DNA of 64,000 nucleotides. It comes from an unidentified eubacterium SCB49 (GTDB lineage Bacteria; Bacteroidota; Bacteroidia; Flavobacteriales; Flavobacteriaceae). This document shows positions 26,344 through 35,424 of the stretch, one piece after another. The notes beneath the pieces are model-generated. The model was not told the origin of the DNA, did not search any database, and was given only the letters and a program-made list of their open reading frames with translations. A program made the position numbers and the translations under genes. Position 1 is the first letter of the stretch; the number at the start of each line of letters is the position of its first letter. Location: assembly GCA_000170815.1 (NCBI GenBank), contig ABCO01000002.1:324810-388809 (forward strand), in the 5' to 3' direction.

Positions 26344-26405
26344 CTATTAATAGATCGTAATTAGTTCTAGTACGTTATATTATTTGTTTCTAAGAACAAT
26401 TTTAC

Positions 26406-26438
26406 AACTAATTTCTTAGTTAAACTAATTTTTTAGTT
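26406..26438. promoter_or_regulatory. Twin BlaI-type operators (system 2)
   Basis: AACTAA-TTTC-TTAGTT (26406-26421) and AACTAA-TTTT-TTAGTT (26423-26438) are two perfect 6-4-6 palindromes, 17 bp centre to centre, in the divergent gap between the system-2 repressor and the DUF456 gene. They could control both genes. The half-site AACTAA differs from TCTACA of system 1. Confidence 0.75.
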
Positions 26439-26488
26439 AAAAATATCGTTTTGTAACAAATACATCCATAACAATACTAACTACTTGT

Positions 26489-27004
26489 ATGGATATTACA
26501 TTACTAATTATTGGCTTTATTTTAATGTTTATTGGTATTGCTGGCGCGATATTACCTGTAATCCCTGGGACACCCATAAGCTGGATTGGGTTATTACTGT
26601 TACACCTCACCACTATAGTCGAAATAAACTGGTGGTTTTTAGGTATCACTTTTGTAATTGCTATTGGTATTTACATATTAGATTATGTAATACCAGCAAT
26701 GGGCACCAAGCGTTTTGGCGGAACAAAAGCAGGTGCTTGGGGAGCTATAATTGGGCTTTTTATTGGAATATTTATTCCAATCCCCTTTGGTATTTTAATT
26801 GGCTCTTTTTTAGGAGCACTCTTTGGAGAAATGATAATAAGCAACACCACTTTTGAACCAGCACTCAAAGCGGCATTTGGTTCTTTTATTGGATTTCTTG
26901 CCTCTACCGTTCTAAAAGTGATGGCTACTTTTGCCTTTTTAGCCCTTTATTGTTACAAAGCATATGAAAACTGGGATGCAATCTCACCGCTATTTCAAGC
27001 TTAA
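26489..27004 (+). CDS. DUF456 membrane protein
   Basis: The 171-residue protein consists of glycine-rich membrane helices. DUF456 hallmarks are GIAGAILPVIPGTPISWIGLLL, AMGTKRFGGTKAGAWGA and GLFIGIFIPIPFGILIGSFLGA. Function is unknown; the glycine-zipper stretches resemble those of small membrane-remodelling proteins. It is divergent from the BlaI-type repressor, with the twin operators between them, so it may belong to that regulon. Confidence 0.9.
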   Translation: MDITLLIIGFILMFIGIAGAILPVIPGTPISWIGLLLLHLTTIVEINWWFLGITFVIAIGIYILDYVIPAMGTKRFGGTKAGAWGAIIGLFIGIFIPIPFGILIGSFLGALFGEMIISNTTFEPALKAAFGSFIGFLASTVLKVMATFAFLALYCYKAYENWDAISPLFQA

Positions 27005-27008
27005 AACT

Positions 27009-27935
27009 TTAAAAATATATCGTACAATTTGGCAAAGCTGCCCTGATGCGGTTTTTTTCTACTTCGGAAATAGTATTTCCCTTTAAAATTAAGGTCTTTA
27101 AATTTGTTAATCCAGACAAGTTTTCTGGTAACACAGAGATTTCATTATTTGAAAGAATGGCTAAGGTTAAATTTTCTAAAGAACCAAAGCTCTCTGGTAA
27201 GGTTTTAAGTTTATTATCATTGAGTACTAATGTCTTAAGGCTTTTACATTGATTAATTTCTTCTGGAATGTGTTTTAACTTATTATATGCAATATTTAGA
27301 TCTTCTAAATTATTAAGCTTCAACCAACCCGGATTGAGCTCATACAATTGGTTATAACTAAGGTCTAGTACTTTTAATTGTCCTAAACTTGCAAAGGAAT
27401 CTGGTATATAAGCAAGCTGATTATTGTTTAACGTTAGCACTTCTAATGAGGCACAATCACCCATACTCACAGGTAAATAAGCTATTTTATTTCCTGAGAG
27501 ATATACATTTTTTAATGCTTGTAAGTTCCCTATTTCTGGGCTTATTTTTTTTATATTATTATCTGCAAGATCTAATACTTCTAAATCTTTAAGCTGCTTA
27601 ATCTCTTTGGGGATCTGTACCAGTCCGTTTTGTTTTAGATTTATTGTTTTTAATTTTTTTAAATAAAAAAGATCTGAATCCCAATGTTCAAGATTGTTTT
27701 TCATTCCGTTTAAAAAAATCAATTCACTTAACTGATTAATATTTTTAGGCAAGAAAAATAATTGCTGATCTCTTAAGTTAAGCTGTTTGGTCTTTATGTT
27801 TTCTGAAATGGCTTCATCAATATTGTAATACATCTTTTCTTTTAGCGGATTTGCATTTTGAGCGACTACACTTATTGAAAAAAAACACAACGTTAGCAAA
27901 ATCCCTTTGCCCATAATTTGATTTAAATAACTCAT
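27009..27935 (-). CDS. Exported leucine-rich-repeat protein
   Basis: A signal peptide (cleavage after VVAQ) precedes about ten LRR units of the bacterial 23-residue type. Examples are LKTINLKQNGLVQIPKEIKQL, LEVLDLADNNIKKISPEIGNL, LEVLTLNNNQLAYIPDSFASL and LKTLVLNDNKLKTLPESFGSL. The solenoid has no extra domain or sorting tail, so the protein is probably periplasmic and binds other proteins. An ATG at 27914 is a possible shorter start. It converges with the DUF456 gene at 4 bp. Confidence 0.9.
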   Translation of the reverse strand: MSYLNQIMGKGILLTLCFFSISVVAQNANPLKEKMYYNIDEAISENIKTKQLNLRDQQLFFLPKNINQLSELIFLNGMKNNLEHWDSDLFYLKKLKTINLKQNGLVQIPKEIKQLKDLEVLDLADNNIKKISPEIGNLQALKNVYLSGNKIAYLPVSMGDCASLEVLTLNNNQLAYIPDSFASLGQLKVLDLSYNQLYELNPGWLKLNNLEDLNIAYNKLKHIPEEINQCKSLKTLVLNDNKLKTLPESFGSLENLTLAILSNNEISVLPENLSGLTNLKTLILKGNTISEVEKNRIRAALPNCTIYF

Positions 27936-27973
27936 AATTTGCTTCTTTAAAATTTCAGAAATACCTGAAATTT

Positions 27974-28008
27974 AAAAAGACTGGCACAAATTATTTTGTA
28001 CCAGTCAT
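27974..28008 (-). terminator. Terminator of the PhoX-like gene
   Basis: On the minus strand GACTGGTACAAA pairs with TTTGTGCCAGTC (one mismatch) around a short AT loop, followed by TTTTTAAATTT. It lies about 60 bp after the PhoX-like stop codon. Confidence 0.75.
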
Positions 28009-28068
28009 AATTAATATTCAACTTATAACTTGATTATACGCTTATTACAGCGCGATTTTTTATAAGAA

Positions 28069-31059
28069 TTATTTTCTTACAATTTTATAAGTTCCAGAGT
28101 TCGATCCTACGTTTACTTTTAGCATTATAACTGGGTTGTTATTTAATGCAGAAACTAAATCTAAGGTTACAACTTGTTTACTTCCTAGGTTTTGTACATC
28201 TGTACTTGTTAGTAATTCTCGTCCTAAGACATCAAAAGCAGTTACCGAAATTTCTGCTCCAGTTTGATCTACAATCTCGATATTTACGATCCCATTTGTC
28301 GGGTTAGGATATACAGCGATGTTGTCTTCTAACAAGGTATTAACGCCTAATAATAAAATCTCGATAAAGTTTTCTTTTGTTTGAGTATCACCCGTTCCAG
28401 ATTGGTTAGACGTAGATAAACTAACATTAAAAACACCTTCTTCTAAATAAGCAACAACAGGAGATTGTTCTGTAGAAGTAGCTGGTATACCGCCTTCAAA
28501 AGTCCAAGACCAAGACGTTGGGTTGTTTGCACTAATATCTGTAAAGGTTATTGCTGTACCTGGCTCTGCAGACTCAACAGATGCAGTAAAGTCTGAAACA
28601 GGAGCCTGAAGTCCTAAGTTTTCATTTAATGCAAAAACTATAGTTGTAGACGCATCAAACACAACTTCATTAAAAGAAGCATCTAACTGTGGTGTATTGT
28701 TTCCGCTAGGGTGCTGCACAGAAAAGAAACCGTATTTAAAGTCTGGTGTAAAAGTTAATCCCGTTGGCTCAGAACCATTAGGCATAGAAGCAAATAACTC
28801 TACATTAGGAACATCTTGACGGTGATTAGGACGCACAACCCATATGTAGTTGTTTCCTCCATCTTGTAATACCCATAAGTTTCCTTTATCATCAAAGGTA
28901 AGGTTGTCATTACCACCACCCCAAGACTCATTAAAAACGCCTTCTGGTGTTGTGATGTCATAAGACATTCCTCCAACAAAAGTTTCAAAGTTTGAAACTG
29001 TTGCACCATCATCTGTAAATTTATACACTCTAGATTTTCCTTTTGAAGTGAAATAGATTTCTCCTGTTAAAGGATTAATCTCACAATCTTCAACACCATT
29101 AAAGTTTGTTCCTCCTAAAGCTTCTGCTGCATAAATCACGTTGTTACGCTCTTCTTCGGTTGTATTAGGTACTTGAATCCACTCTGCTGTAGTTGAAGTA
29201 GGATCATTATTTACTAACGGAGCATCTAATTTTAATACATAAAGTGTTCCTTCAGAAAGATCACCTGCTGTATCTGCTACAAATTTATAAACACAATCTG
29301 TACCACCATCTTCACCATAATATGCTGTTTTCATGTCTTCGTGAACCACTACATTTTCATGATTCATTTTACCCATTGCCCAAAGTTTTTCTTGGCCATT
29401 ACCATAATCTATAACGGTAGCGGTTTCAGGGTCAATCTCTACTAACCAACCTACATCTTGATACCCATCCATATTGTCATCACCAGCATTAGAAGATTCT
29501 TCTGCCGTAATAATAGTTCCCCATGGAGTGATTCCGCCAGAGCAGTTTCTAGTAGTAGTTACCAATGCATCATTAAAAAAGTCTACTGCTTGCGTTTCTG
29601 TAATTTCCCACAATAAAGTTTCATCATTAAAATTAACATCGGCGATTGTTACACCTCCTGGAGTTGTCTCGTGATTTACTGAAACATAACCTAAAGTACT
29701 AGATCCTTCTATTGGAATATAGCCCGTAAAATCGTTATTACCACCTACTTCACCATCACCTGTTGTATAAGCATCTCCTTGTTTTACGATAACTTGAAAT
29801 CTATGTTCTGGAGCAATAATCATATTACTTGTTTGCCCAGTTGGTACGATAGAAGTAAAACAAGCAATATCCCCTTCTTCACAAACAAAAGGATCTACTG
29901 GATCTGGTGTATTTTGCATATACATATCAAACTTCAAATCTGAACTATTACCATCTCTGTTATGCAACTCTACAGCAATAATATTTACTCCCTCAACAAA
30001 AAATGATTTATCTACATTATGTATAAAATACACATCTTCATCGGCACCACTTACAGTCGTTGAAGAGTGTGTTAAGTAATCTATAGCGCCTGCTGGCATA
30101 TTATCTCTAATTACCTCAACTCCGTTTACATAAACAATAGCTCCATCATCTCTATTTAAACCAAAAACAACCTCATCACTTACATCATCTAAAGTCATCA
30201 TCACTTCTCTAGAAAAATACGTTGTGATGTATTTGTTATTCGGATCTGGCCCATAAGAAATAGTAGTGTTTACTGGATCTCCGTATCCAAGTGGCGCAGC
30301 TCCAATTGCCCAAGCATCATTATTATAAGCTGCTGTATTCCAAGCCTCAGCATCAAGACTAACTCCTGTGTCTAAATAAGACCAAGACGCTCCTGCTGCT
30401 ACAGGGTAAGGTGCAGGATCAAAATCTAATGGAGTGAAACTCGCTGCAAAATCGAAGCTCATATCTGAACTTGAAACTGAAGATTGGTGCATCTCTACCG
30501 CAAAAGTGTTTGTACCTTCAAGTAAAACTGCTTCTACATCTATTACATCATAATCATCTTCATCACTTCCAGAAATTGCTCCATTTGCAAGTGTTGTGTA
30601 TACAATTTCGCCGTTTGGAAGATTTCTTCTCATTATCTCTGCACCGTTTAAGTAAACAACAGCTCCATCATCAAATAACAAAGAAAGATTAAAACTTCCG
30701 TACTGAGCTTCTCCTGTATTTTCGAAGCTATATCTAAAATAATAAGTAGGGTATTTATTATTAGCATCTGGCCCGTAACTTAATACAGTAGCCTCATCAT
30801 TATCACCATAACCTAGTTGCCCAGCACCTACTGCCCAAGCACTATCATCATAATCAGTGTTTCTCCAAGCGGTACCTAAATCTGTACCAGAGTCATTATA
30901 TCTCCACTCGCTACCTGCAGTGAATGGAAATACATCTTCTACTGCTGCCATTTCAGTAGAAGGATTAAGTGCGTTTGCTGTTACATTTTCTGAAGCAATT
31001 GTATTTGCAATAGAAAAGAAGGATAGCATAGCACCAAGAAATAAGGAATTTGTTTTCAT
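28069..31059 (-). CDS. Secreted PhoX-like phosphatase (DUF839) with jelly-roll, PKD and T9SS sorting domains
   Basis: The domain order of the 996 residues is: signal peptide (1-23); two repeated beta-sandwich modules of about 170 residues (45-215 and 220-385), each with a WR.TDY..SAWA / LGYGD / DDGAIVYVNG pattern; a PhoX/DUF839 catalytic region (about 400-810); a PKD domain (about 825-905); and a C-terminal type IX secretion sorting domain ending in KIVRK. The PhoX hallmark NCSGGITPWGTIITAEES is present. PhoX enzymes are Ca/Fe-dependent alkaline phosphatases active on phosphomonoesters; here the protein is probably attached to the outer surface. The twin N-terminal modules may bind glycans or phosphoesters. 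Confidence 0.9.
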   Translation of the reverse strand: MKTNSLFLGAMLSFFSIANTIASENVTANALNPSTEMAAVEDVFPFTAGSEWRYNDSGTDLGTAWRNTDYDDSAWAVGAGQLGYGDNDEATVLSYGPDANNKYPTYYFRYSFENTGEAQYGSFNLSLLFDDGAVVYLNGAEIMRRNLPNGEIVYTTLANGAISGSDEDDYDVIDVEAVLLEGTNTFAVEMHQSSVSSSDMSFDFAASFTPLDFDPAPYPVAAGASWSYLDTGVSLDAEAWNTAAYNNDAWAIGAAPLGYGDPVNTTISYGPDPNNKYITTYFSREVMMTLDDVSDEVVFGLNRDDGAIVYVNGVEVIRDNMPAGAIDYLTHSSTTVSGADEDVYFIHNVDKSFFVEGVNIIAVELHNRDGNSSDLKFDMYMQNTPDPVDPFVCEEGDIACFTSIVPTGQTSNMIIAPEHRFQVIVKQGDAYTTGDGEVGGNNDFTGYIPIEGSSTLGYVSVNHETTPGGVTIADVNFNDETLLWEITETQAVDFFNDALVTTTRNCSGGITPWGTIITAEESSNAGDDNMDGYQDVGWLVEIDPETATVIDYGNGQEKLWAMGKMNHENVVVHEDMKTAYYGEDGGTDCVYKFVADTAGDLSEGTLYVLKLDAPLVNNDPTSTTAEWIQVPNTTEEERNNVIYAAEALGGTNFNGVEDCEINPLTGEIYFTSKGKSRVYKFTDDGATVSNFETFVGGMSYDITTPEGVFNESWGGGNDNLTFDDKGNLWVLQDGGNNYIWVVRPNHRQDVPNVELFASMPNGSEPTGLTFTPDFKYGFFSVQHPSGNNTPQLDASFNEVVFDASTTIVFALNENLGLQAPVSDFTASVESAEPGTAITFTDISANNPTSWSWTFEGGIPATSTEQSPVVAYLEEGVFNVSLSTSNQSGTGDTQTKENFIEILLLGVNTLLEDNIAVYPNPTNGIVNIEIVDQTGAEISVTAFDVLGRELLTSTDVQNLGSKQVVTLDLVSALNNNPVIMLKVNVGSNSGTYKIVRK

Positions 31060-31093
31060 AGTTTTTTAAAATAAATTAAGTTTTAAGTTGCCA

Positions 31094-31184
31094 CAAAACT
31101 AGAAGTCTCATTTCTGAAATGTGAATTCTTAACTTTATCCCTATATCAAAAAACTATTAACCAAGCCCTCTAAAAGTTAACCAA
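31094..31184 (-). promoter_or_regulatory. Candidate promoter and direct repeat upstream of PhoX-like gene
   Basis: On the minus strand TAGTTTTG (31094-31101) is an exact TAnnTTTG element 35-40 bp before the start codon. Further upstream the octamer TTAACCAA (plus-strand reading) occurs twice with 20 bp spacing, at 31157-31164 and 31177-31184. Two turns of spacing suits a response-regulator site such as a Pho box, but the sequence is not a known consensus. Confidence 0.4.
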
Positions 31185-31321
31185 ATATTACTAAACTAGG
31201 ACAAATTACAAGGCTATGTAAAGACTGTTTTAACTAGATGTTAATCTAAATCCTGAAGCTTTAATTAAGAGAAACTTACAGAATGTAAGGGTTTGAAAGT
31301 AGTAGGTCTCCTTATAAAGCT

Positions 31322-33193
31322 TTAATATATCTCGCTTAATGCATTCATAAATGCTATAAGTTCTTCTATTTCTGTTTCAGATAAATCTAAAGGAGCGTCT
31401 GGTAAGGTTTGGTTTGTAACATCTAATCCCATACCGGCACCTCCTCCTTTATTATAAAAATCTAATACTTGTTCAAGTGTAGTGTATGCTCCATTATGAA
31501 AATAAGGCGCTGTTTCAGCAATGTTTCTAACCGTGGTTGTTTTAAAAGACTTTTCGTAGATAAATGCCTTTTCATTTGCAATGGTATTTTCCCATCTTCC
31601 TTCATCTGTATCTAATGTTGGCTCTGTATCTAAAGGGCTTTTTAAAACTCCTAAAATTTCTGTTTCAGAATCTATATATAAAGGAGGAACTAATCCTGAA
31701 AAAGTAGGTGAAAAATGACACGTTGCACAAGCAGCTTTTCCTGTAAATAAATTAAATCCGTTTTTAACCTTTTCGTCTATAGTTGCAACCTCTCCTCTTA
31801 CATATTTATCAAACGTGCTATTATGCGATTGTAATGACAACACATAAGATGCCAATGCACTGGCAAATTGCTCTCTATTAATAGAGGTGCTCTCAAAATT
31901 TGATTTAAAAAGGGTTTTATAAGCATCTTTAGTATTTAATCTTCTCAATAAATCACTGTATCGAGTATTAAACTCTTTTGGATTAAAAATAACATGTTCC
32001 ACTTGTTGCTCTAAACTAAAAGCACGCACATCAAAAAAGTAACGTTCTGCATACACCGCATTTAATAAGGTAGGCGAATTACGTAATACTGTGGTTCCTT
32101 CAATACTTGCTTGCGATTTAATTTCGCCATCTGTAAAAGCCAATGCTGGTTTATGACAACTGGCGCAGCTCATGGTTTTATCTTCACTTAAAATTGGATC
32201 AAAAAATAGCATTTCACCTAAATCACGAAGTGCTTCAGAATCTTTTTCTTCACTTAATTGTGTAAAATAGTAAGGGTCTAAAAAGTTTGCCGAAAAAATA
32301 CTCGTACTTTCAGGGTTCCAAGCGGTATTGTTATGGAGTATTGAAGACTTCTTTTCTATAGGCAAAGCACCTAATTTTTCATATAATGGATCTATATATT
32401 CTTTAAGAAATTGTAACCTGTCAAAATTGTCAAAGTTACTGTTTGACAACTCCTCTACAGCATTATCAATTAGCAATAGAGCGTGCTTAACTTCTGAGAC
32501 TTTTGCTATTTCAGATTCTTCTTTAATGAGTTGTTTCATAGCCAATAACGAAACTTTAGCTTCTTGTAAGGCATTTACAGAGCCAGGCGTATCAAAACCT
32601 GTCACTCCTAATGTGAAGATTCTTACTAACTGTAATCGTGTTGCGTTTACAATATCTGTAAGAGATGGCTCTACCTCTTGCAATGCAGTGGCAAGCAATG
32701 AAAAATTGGCATTAAATTTTTTAGAAACTGCTGCAATTGTAACACGCTCTTCTTCTGGAGCGTCAGAAAAAATTAACTCGTCTAAAACCTGTAATCCTTC
32801 TGGCGGTATAACACTAGGTTCACTCCCCGATTTTTCAATTTTTAATAAGGGTGCTCCGTTAAGATGCGCATTTGCAAAATCTGGATTGTAATATGTGATG
32901 AAAAACTCGACTTTCTTATACGCCTCTCTAGTAGCTAACACATCTGCTTTTAAAGTGTCTATAGCTATTTGTTGTAGTTGAAAAGCGGTGGCACTTTTAT
33001 CTAACTTTTTTGCAGAAAGCACAACGTCTTCTAAATAGCGATCAAAAGTTTGTGTGTTAACCTCATAATTATCTATATCACTGCAACTAACACAGAATAA
33101 CAAGGGGATAAAAAGAACTATATTTTTAACAATTCTAGGTAATTTAGCAATCAAATTCACAGGTATAATTTTAACCTTCAAACTTACTTGCAA
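31322..33193 (-). CDS. Imelysin-like / di-haem cytochrome c peroxidase (MauG-like) fusion lipoprotein
   Basis: The protein of 623 residues has a leader ending LLFCVSC, unusually far from the ATG. A TTG at 33154 would give a normal-length signal, so the true start is uncertain. Residues about 40-290 are helical and resemble an imelysin-type domain. From about 310 to the end it is a di-haem peroxidase, with CASCH near 342 and CATCH near 487, the latter followed by PTFSGLVPP, and the C-terminal VRNIAETAPYFHNGAYTTLEQVLDFYN. Such enzymes reduce peroxide or oxidise protein side chains. It lies upstream of the PhoX-like gene on the same strand. Confidence 0.88.
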   Translation of the reverse strand: MQVSLKVKIIPVNLIAKLPRIVKNIVLFIPLLFCVSCSDIDNYEVNTQTFDRYLEDVVLSAKKLDKSATAFQLQQIAIDTLKADVLATREAYKKVEFFITYYNPDFANAHLNGAPLLKIEKSGSEPSVIPPEGLQVLDELIFSDAPEEERVTIAAVSKKFNANFSLLATALQEVEPSLTDIVNATRLQLVRIFTLGVTGFDTPGSVNALQEAKVSLLAMKQLIKEESEIAKVSEVKHALLLIDNAVEELSNSNFDNFDRLQFLKEYIDPLYEKLGALPIEKKSSILHNNTAWNPESTSIFSANFLDPYYFTQLSEEKDSEALRDLGEMLFFDPILSEDKTMSCASCHKPALAFTDGEIKSQASIEGTTVLRNSPTLLNAVYAERYFFDVRAFSLEQQVEHVIFNPKEFNTRYSDLLRRLNTKDAYKTLFKSNFESTSINREQFASALASYVLSLQSHNSTFDKYVRGEVATIDEKVKNGFNLFTGKAACATCHFSPTFSGLVPPLYIDSETEILGVLKSPLDTEPTLDTDEGRWENTIANEKAFIYEKSFKTTTVRNIAETAPYFHNGAYTTLEQVLDFYNKGGGAGMGLDVTNQTLPDAPLDLSETEIEELIAFMNALSEIY

Positions 33194-33275
33194 TTAGCCC
33201 TCTTGCCGTTAACTATATGTTATCAAATGATTACAATTGCCTTATCTTTTTAGCTCTAAAAAGTCACAAAACCAA

Positions 33276-33839
33276 TTACAGCCACGTTGTTTTATCTTCG
33301 CTACTAGAATTTCTTGTGCCAGGCGCTACCGTTTCGTCATATTTACCCAAATAAAAGAAACCAAGACAACGTTCGCCTTCATTAAAATTAAAAAAATGAT
33401 GCATTTCAGAAATAAAACTTGGACTGCTCCAATAGCCACCTATTTTCATTTCGTGTGCAACAAGCCACATATTTTGTACTGCCATAGCTACTGCTGCAAC
33501 CTCTTCCCATTCTGGCACACTCGCTTTTTCGTCCCTTTGCAAACAGATTGCAATCACCGCAGCACTTTGTGTCATTTTTTCTGAAATTTTCTTGTATTTC
33601 ATTTCAGAAAATTTTTCGGTTTTCTCTTTATACGTTGCGGCCAAAAAACTTCCTAATTCTGTTTTTGCATCGCCTCTTAAAACCTTAAAACGCCATGGCT
33701 CTGTACGCCTGTGAGTGGGTGCCCAATTTGCAGCCTCGAGCATCGTTTTAATTTCTTCTTCGGTAACTGCTTCCTTATTATATTGTGAAGGAAATACAGA
33801 TCTTCTTGAAGCGATTACGTTTTGGAGTGTGTTTTTCAT
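33276..33839 (-). CDS. Nitroreductase-family flavoprotein
   Basis: This 187-residue protein has the family's FMN-binding start VIASRRSVFPSQYN (RRS motif), APTHRRTEPWRFKVL and the later GGYWSSPSF segment. It lacks a signal peptide. The size and motif set resemble the short YdjA-like group, whose substrates are unknown. It is monocistronic. Confidence 0.88.
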   Translation of the reverse strand: MKNTLQNVIASRRSVFPSQYNKEAVTEEEIKTMLEAANWAPTHRRTEPWRFKVLRGDAKTELGSFLAATYKEKTEKFSEMKYKKISEKMTQSAAVIAICLQRDEKASVPEWEEVAAVAMAVQNMWLVAHEMKIGGYWSSPSFISEMHHFFNFNEGERCLGFFYLGKYDETVAPGTRNSSSEDKTTWL

Positions 33840-33937
33840 AGAAGTAAAATTAAAGAAAATTACACATTTGCGAGCTAAGCTTGTTTTATTTTTAACTAAG
33901 TGTGAAGAAAAATTAAACTTTTTATGACTACAAATAA

Positions 33938-33966
33938 AAAAGCCACCCTATGAAGAGTGGCTTTAA
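33938..33966 (-). terminator. Terminator of hpd
   Basis: AAAGCCAC pairs with GTGGCTTT around a 10-base loop. On the minus strand a T run follows, 27 bp after the hpd stop. Confidence 0.85.
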
Positions 33967-33992
33967 ACTATTTACAAACTAAAACGCTATTA

Positions 33993-35156
33993 TTAAAGAG
34001 TTCCTCGTTTTGCTTGTTGTCTTTCTATAGCTTCAAATAAAGCTTTAAAATTTCCTACCCCAAAAGATTGTGCTCCTTTACGTTGTATTACTTCTATAAA
34101 CATTGTTGGTCTGTCTAATACGTTATTTGTAAATAACTGAAGTAAGTATCCTTCTTCATCACGATCTATTAAAATACCGTGTTTTTTTAGCACTTCAATA
34201 TCTTCATCTATCTCACCTACACGCTCTAATACATCATCGTAATAAGTATCTGGCACATATAAAAACTCAACACCACGCTCACGCATAGCGCTTACAGTAG
34301 CTACAATATCATCTGTAGCTAGCGCTAAGTGTTGTACTCCTGGCCCTCCATAAAAGTCAAGATATTCTTCTATTTGAGATTTCTTTTTTCCTTCTGCTGG
34401 TTCGTTAATCGGAAACTTAATACGACCGTTTCCGTTACTCATTACTTTAGACATTAATGCTGTGTAGTCTGTCGCAATATCATCATCTGCAAAACTAATT
34501 ATTTGTGCAAAGCCCATTGTTTTTGCATAAAACTCACACCATTTATTCATCTCTCCCCAACCTACATTTCCTACAATATGGTCTATAAACTTAAGCCCTA
34601 CAGGTTCTGGATTGTAATGTGATTCCCACTTTTCAAAGCCTGGTAAAAACAAGCCATTGTAGTTTTCGCGCTCTATAAATAGGTGGACAGTCTCTCCATA
34701 GGTATAAATACCAGATTTAATAATCCAACCGTGTTCATCCTCTTCTCTTGTAGGCTCCATATAAGGTTTTGCCCCACGTTTTGTTGTTTCTTCAAAAGAT
34801 TTTGTTGCATCAGGCACCCATAAAGCAACCACTTTTGCCGCATCTCCATGCTCGTTAATATGTCTATTTATCTCACCGCCTTCTTTTAGTGGTGAAGTAA
34901 GCATAATGCGTATTTTATCTTGCTTGATTACATAAGAAACACGATCTGTCATTCCTGTTTCTAAGCCTGCATATGCCTCACTCTGAAAACCGAAAGCAGT
35001 TTTGTAAAAGTGAGCAGCTTGCTTAGCATTTCCTACATACAGCTCTACATAATCTGTACCTAGTAGCGGAAGAAAATCTTCTGCCTCATCAAAAAGTTTA
35101 CGTAGAGAATACTCCGTGTTTTGTAAGTCTTTTAAATTTTTTATTTCTTTTGCCAT
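33993..35156 (-). CDS. hpd: 4-hydroxyphenylpyruvate dioxygenase
   Basis: This 387-residue enzyme has two vicinal-oxygen-chelate halves. The iron ligands are seen as His in IDHIVGNV, His in GVQHLALATDDI and Glu in FIEVIQRKG. It converts 4-hydroxyphenylpyruvate to homogentisate in tyrosine breakdown. Other genes of the pathway (hmgA, fah) are not in the window. Its leader holds an inverted repeat (35176-35201) that may bind a regulator, and a terminator follows the gene. Confidence 0.96.
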   Translation of the reverse strand: MAKEIKNLKDLQNTEYSLRKLFDEAEDFLPLLGTDYVELYVGNAKQAAHFYKTAFGFQSEAYAGLETGMTDRVSYVIKQDKIRIMLTSPLKEGGEINRHINEHGDAAKVVALWVPDATKSFEETTKRGAKPYMEPTREEDEHGWIIKSGIYTYGETVHLFIERENYNGLFLPGFEKWESHYNPEPVGLKFIDHIVGNVGWGEMNKWCEFYAKTMGFAQIISFADDDIATDYTALMSKVMSNGNGRIKFPINEPAEGKKKSQIEEYLDFYGGPGVQHLALATDDIVATVSAMRERGVEFLYVPDTYYDDVLERVGEIDEDIEVLKKHGILIDRDEEGYLLQLFTNNVLDRPTMFIEVIQRKGAQSFGVGNFKALFEAIERQQAKRGTL

Positions 35157-35175
35157 GATATGAAGTTTTTAGGCG

Positions 35176-35215
35176 AATGATTCTAAAAGAAAGGAATCAT
35201 TTTCTTGCTACAAAT
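35176..35215 (-). promoter_or_regulatory. Candidate promoter and operator of hpd
   Basis: AATGATTC (35176-35183) and GAATCATT (35194-35201) form a perfect 8-10-8 inverted repeat 20 bp upstream of the hpd start. On the minus strand GATATTTG (35208-35215) resembles the -7 element with one mismatch. The repeat would then lie at the transcription start, a repressor-like position. Confidence 0.4.
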
Positions 35216-35424
35216 ATCGGGAAAAATATTTTGAAAAAGGAATATAGCATCTAGTCGGCAAAAGTTGTTATCATACCCTATAAACAAAGTAATCTAAATG
35301 AACTATCTAATCTAGATACCATCTTATCTATTTAAAAACCAGATCGCCTTCTACCTCAAATTATCGCTTAATCTTTTGTCTATATTCTATATTCTATGTT
35401 CTTTTGCGCTCTAAAGCAAGAAAG

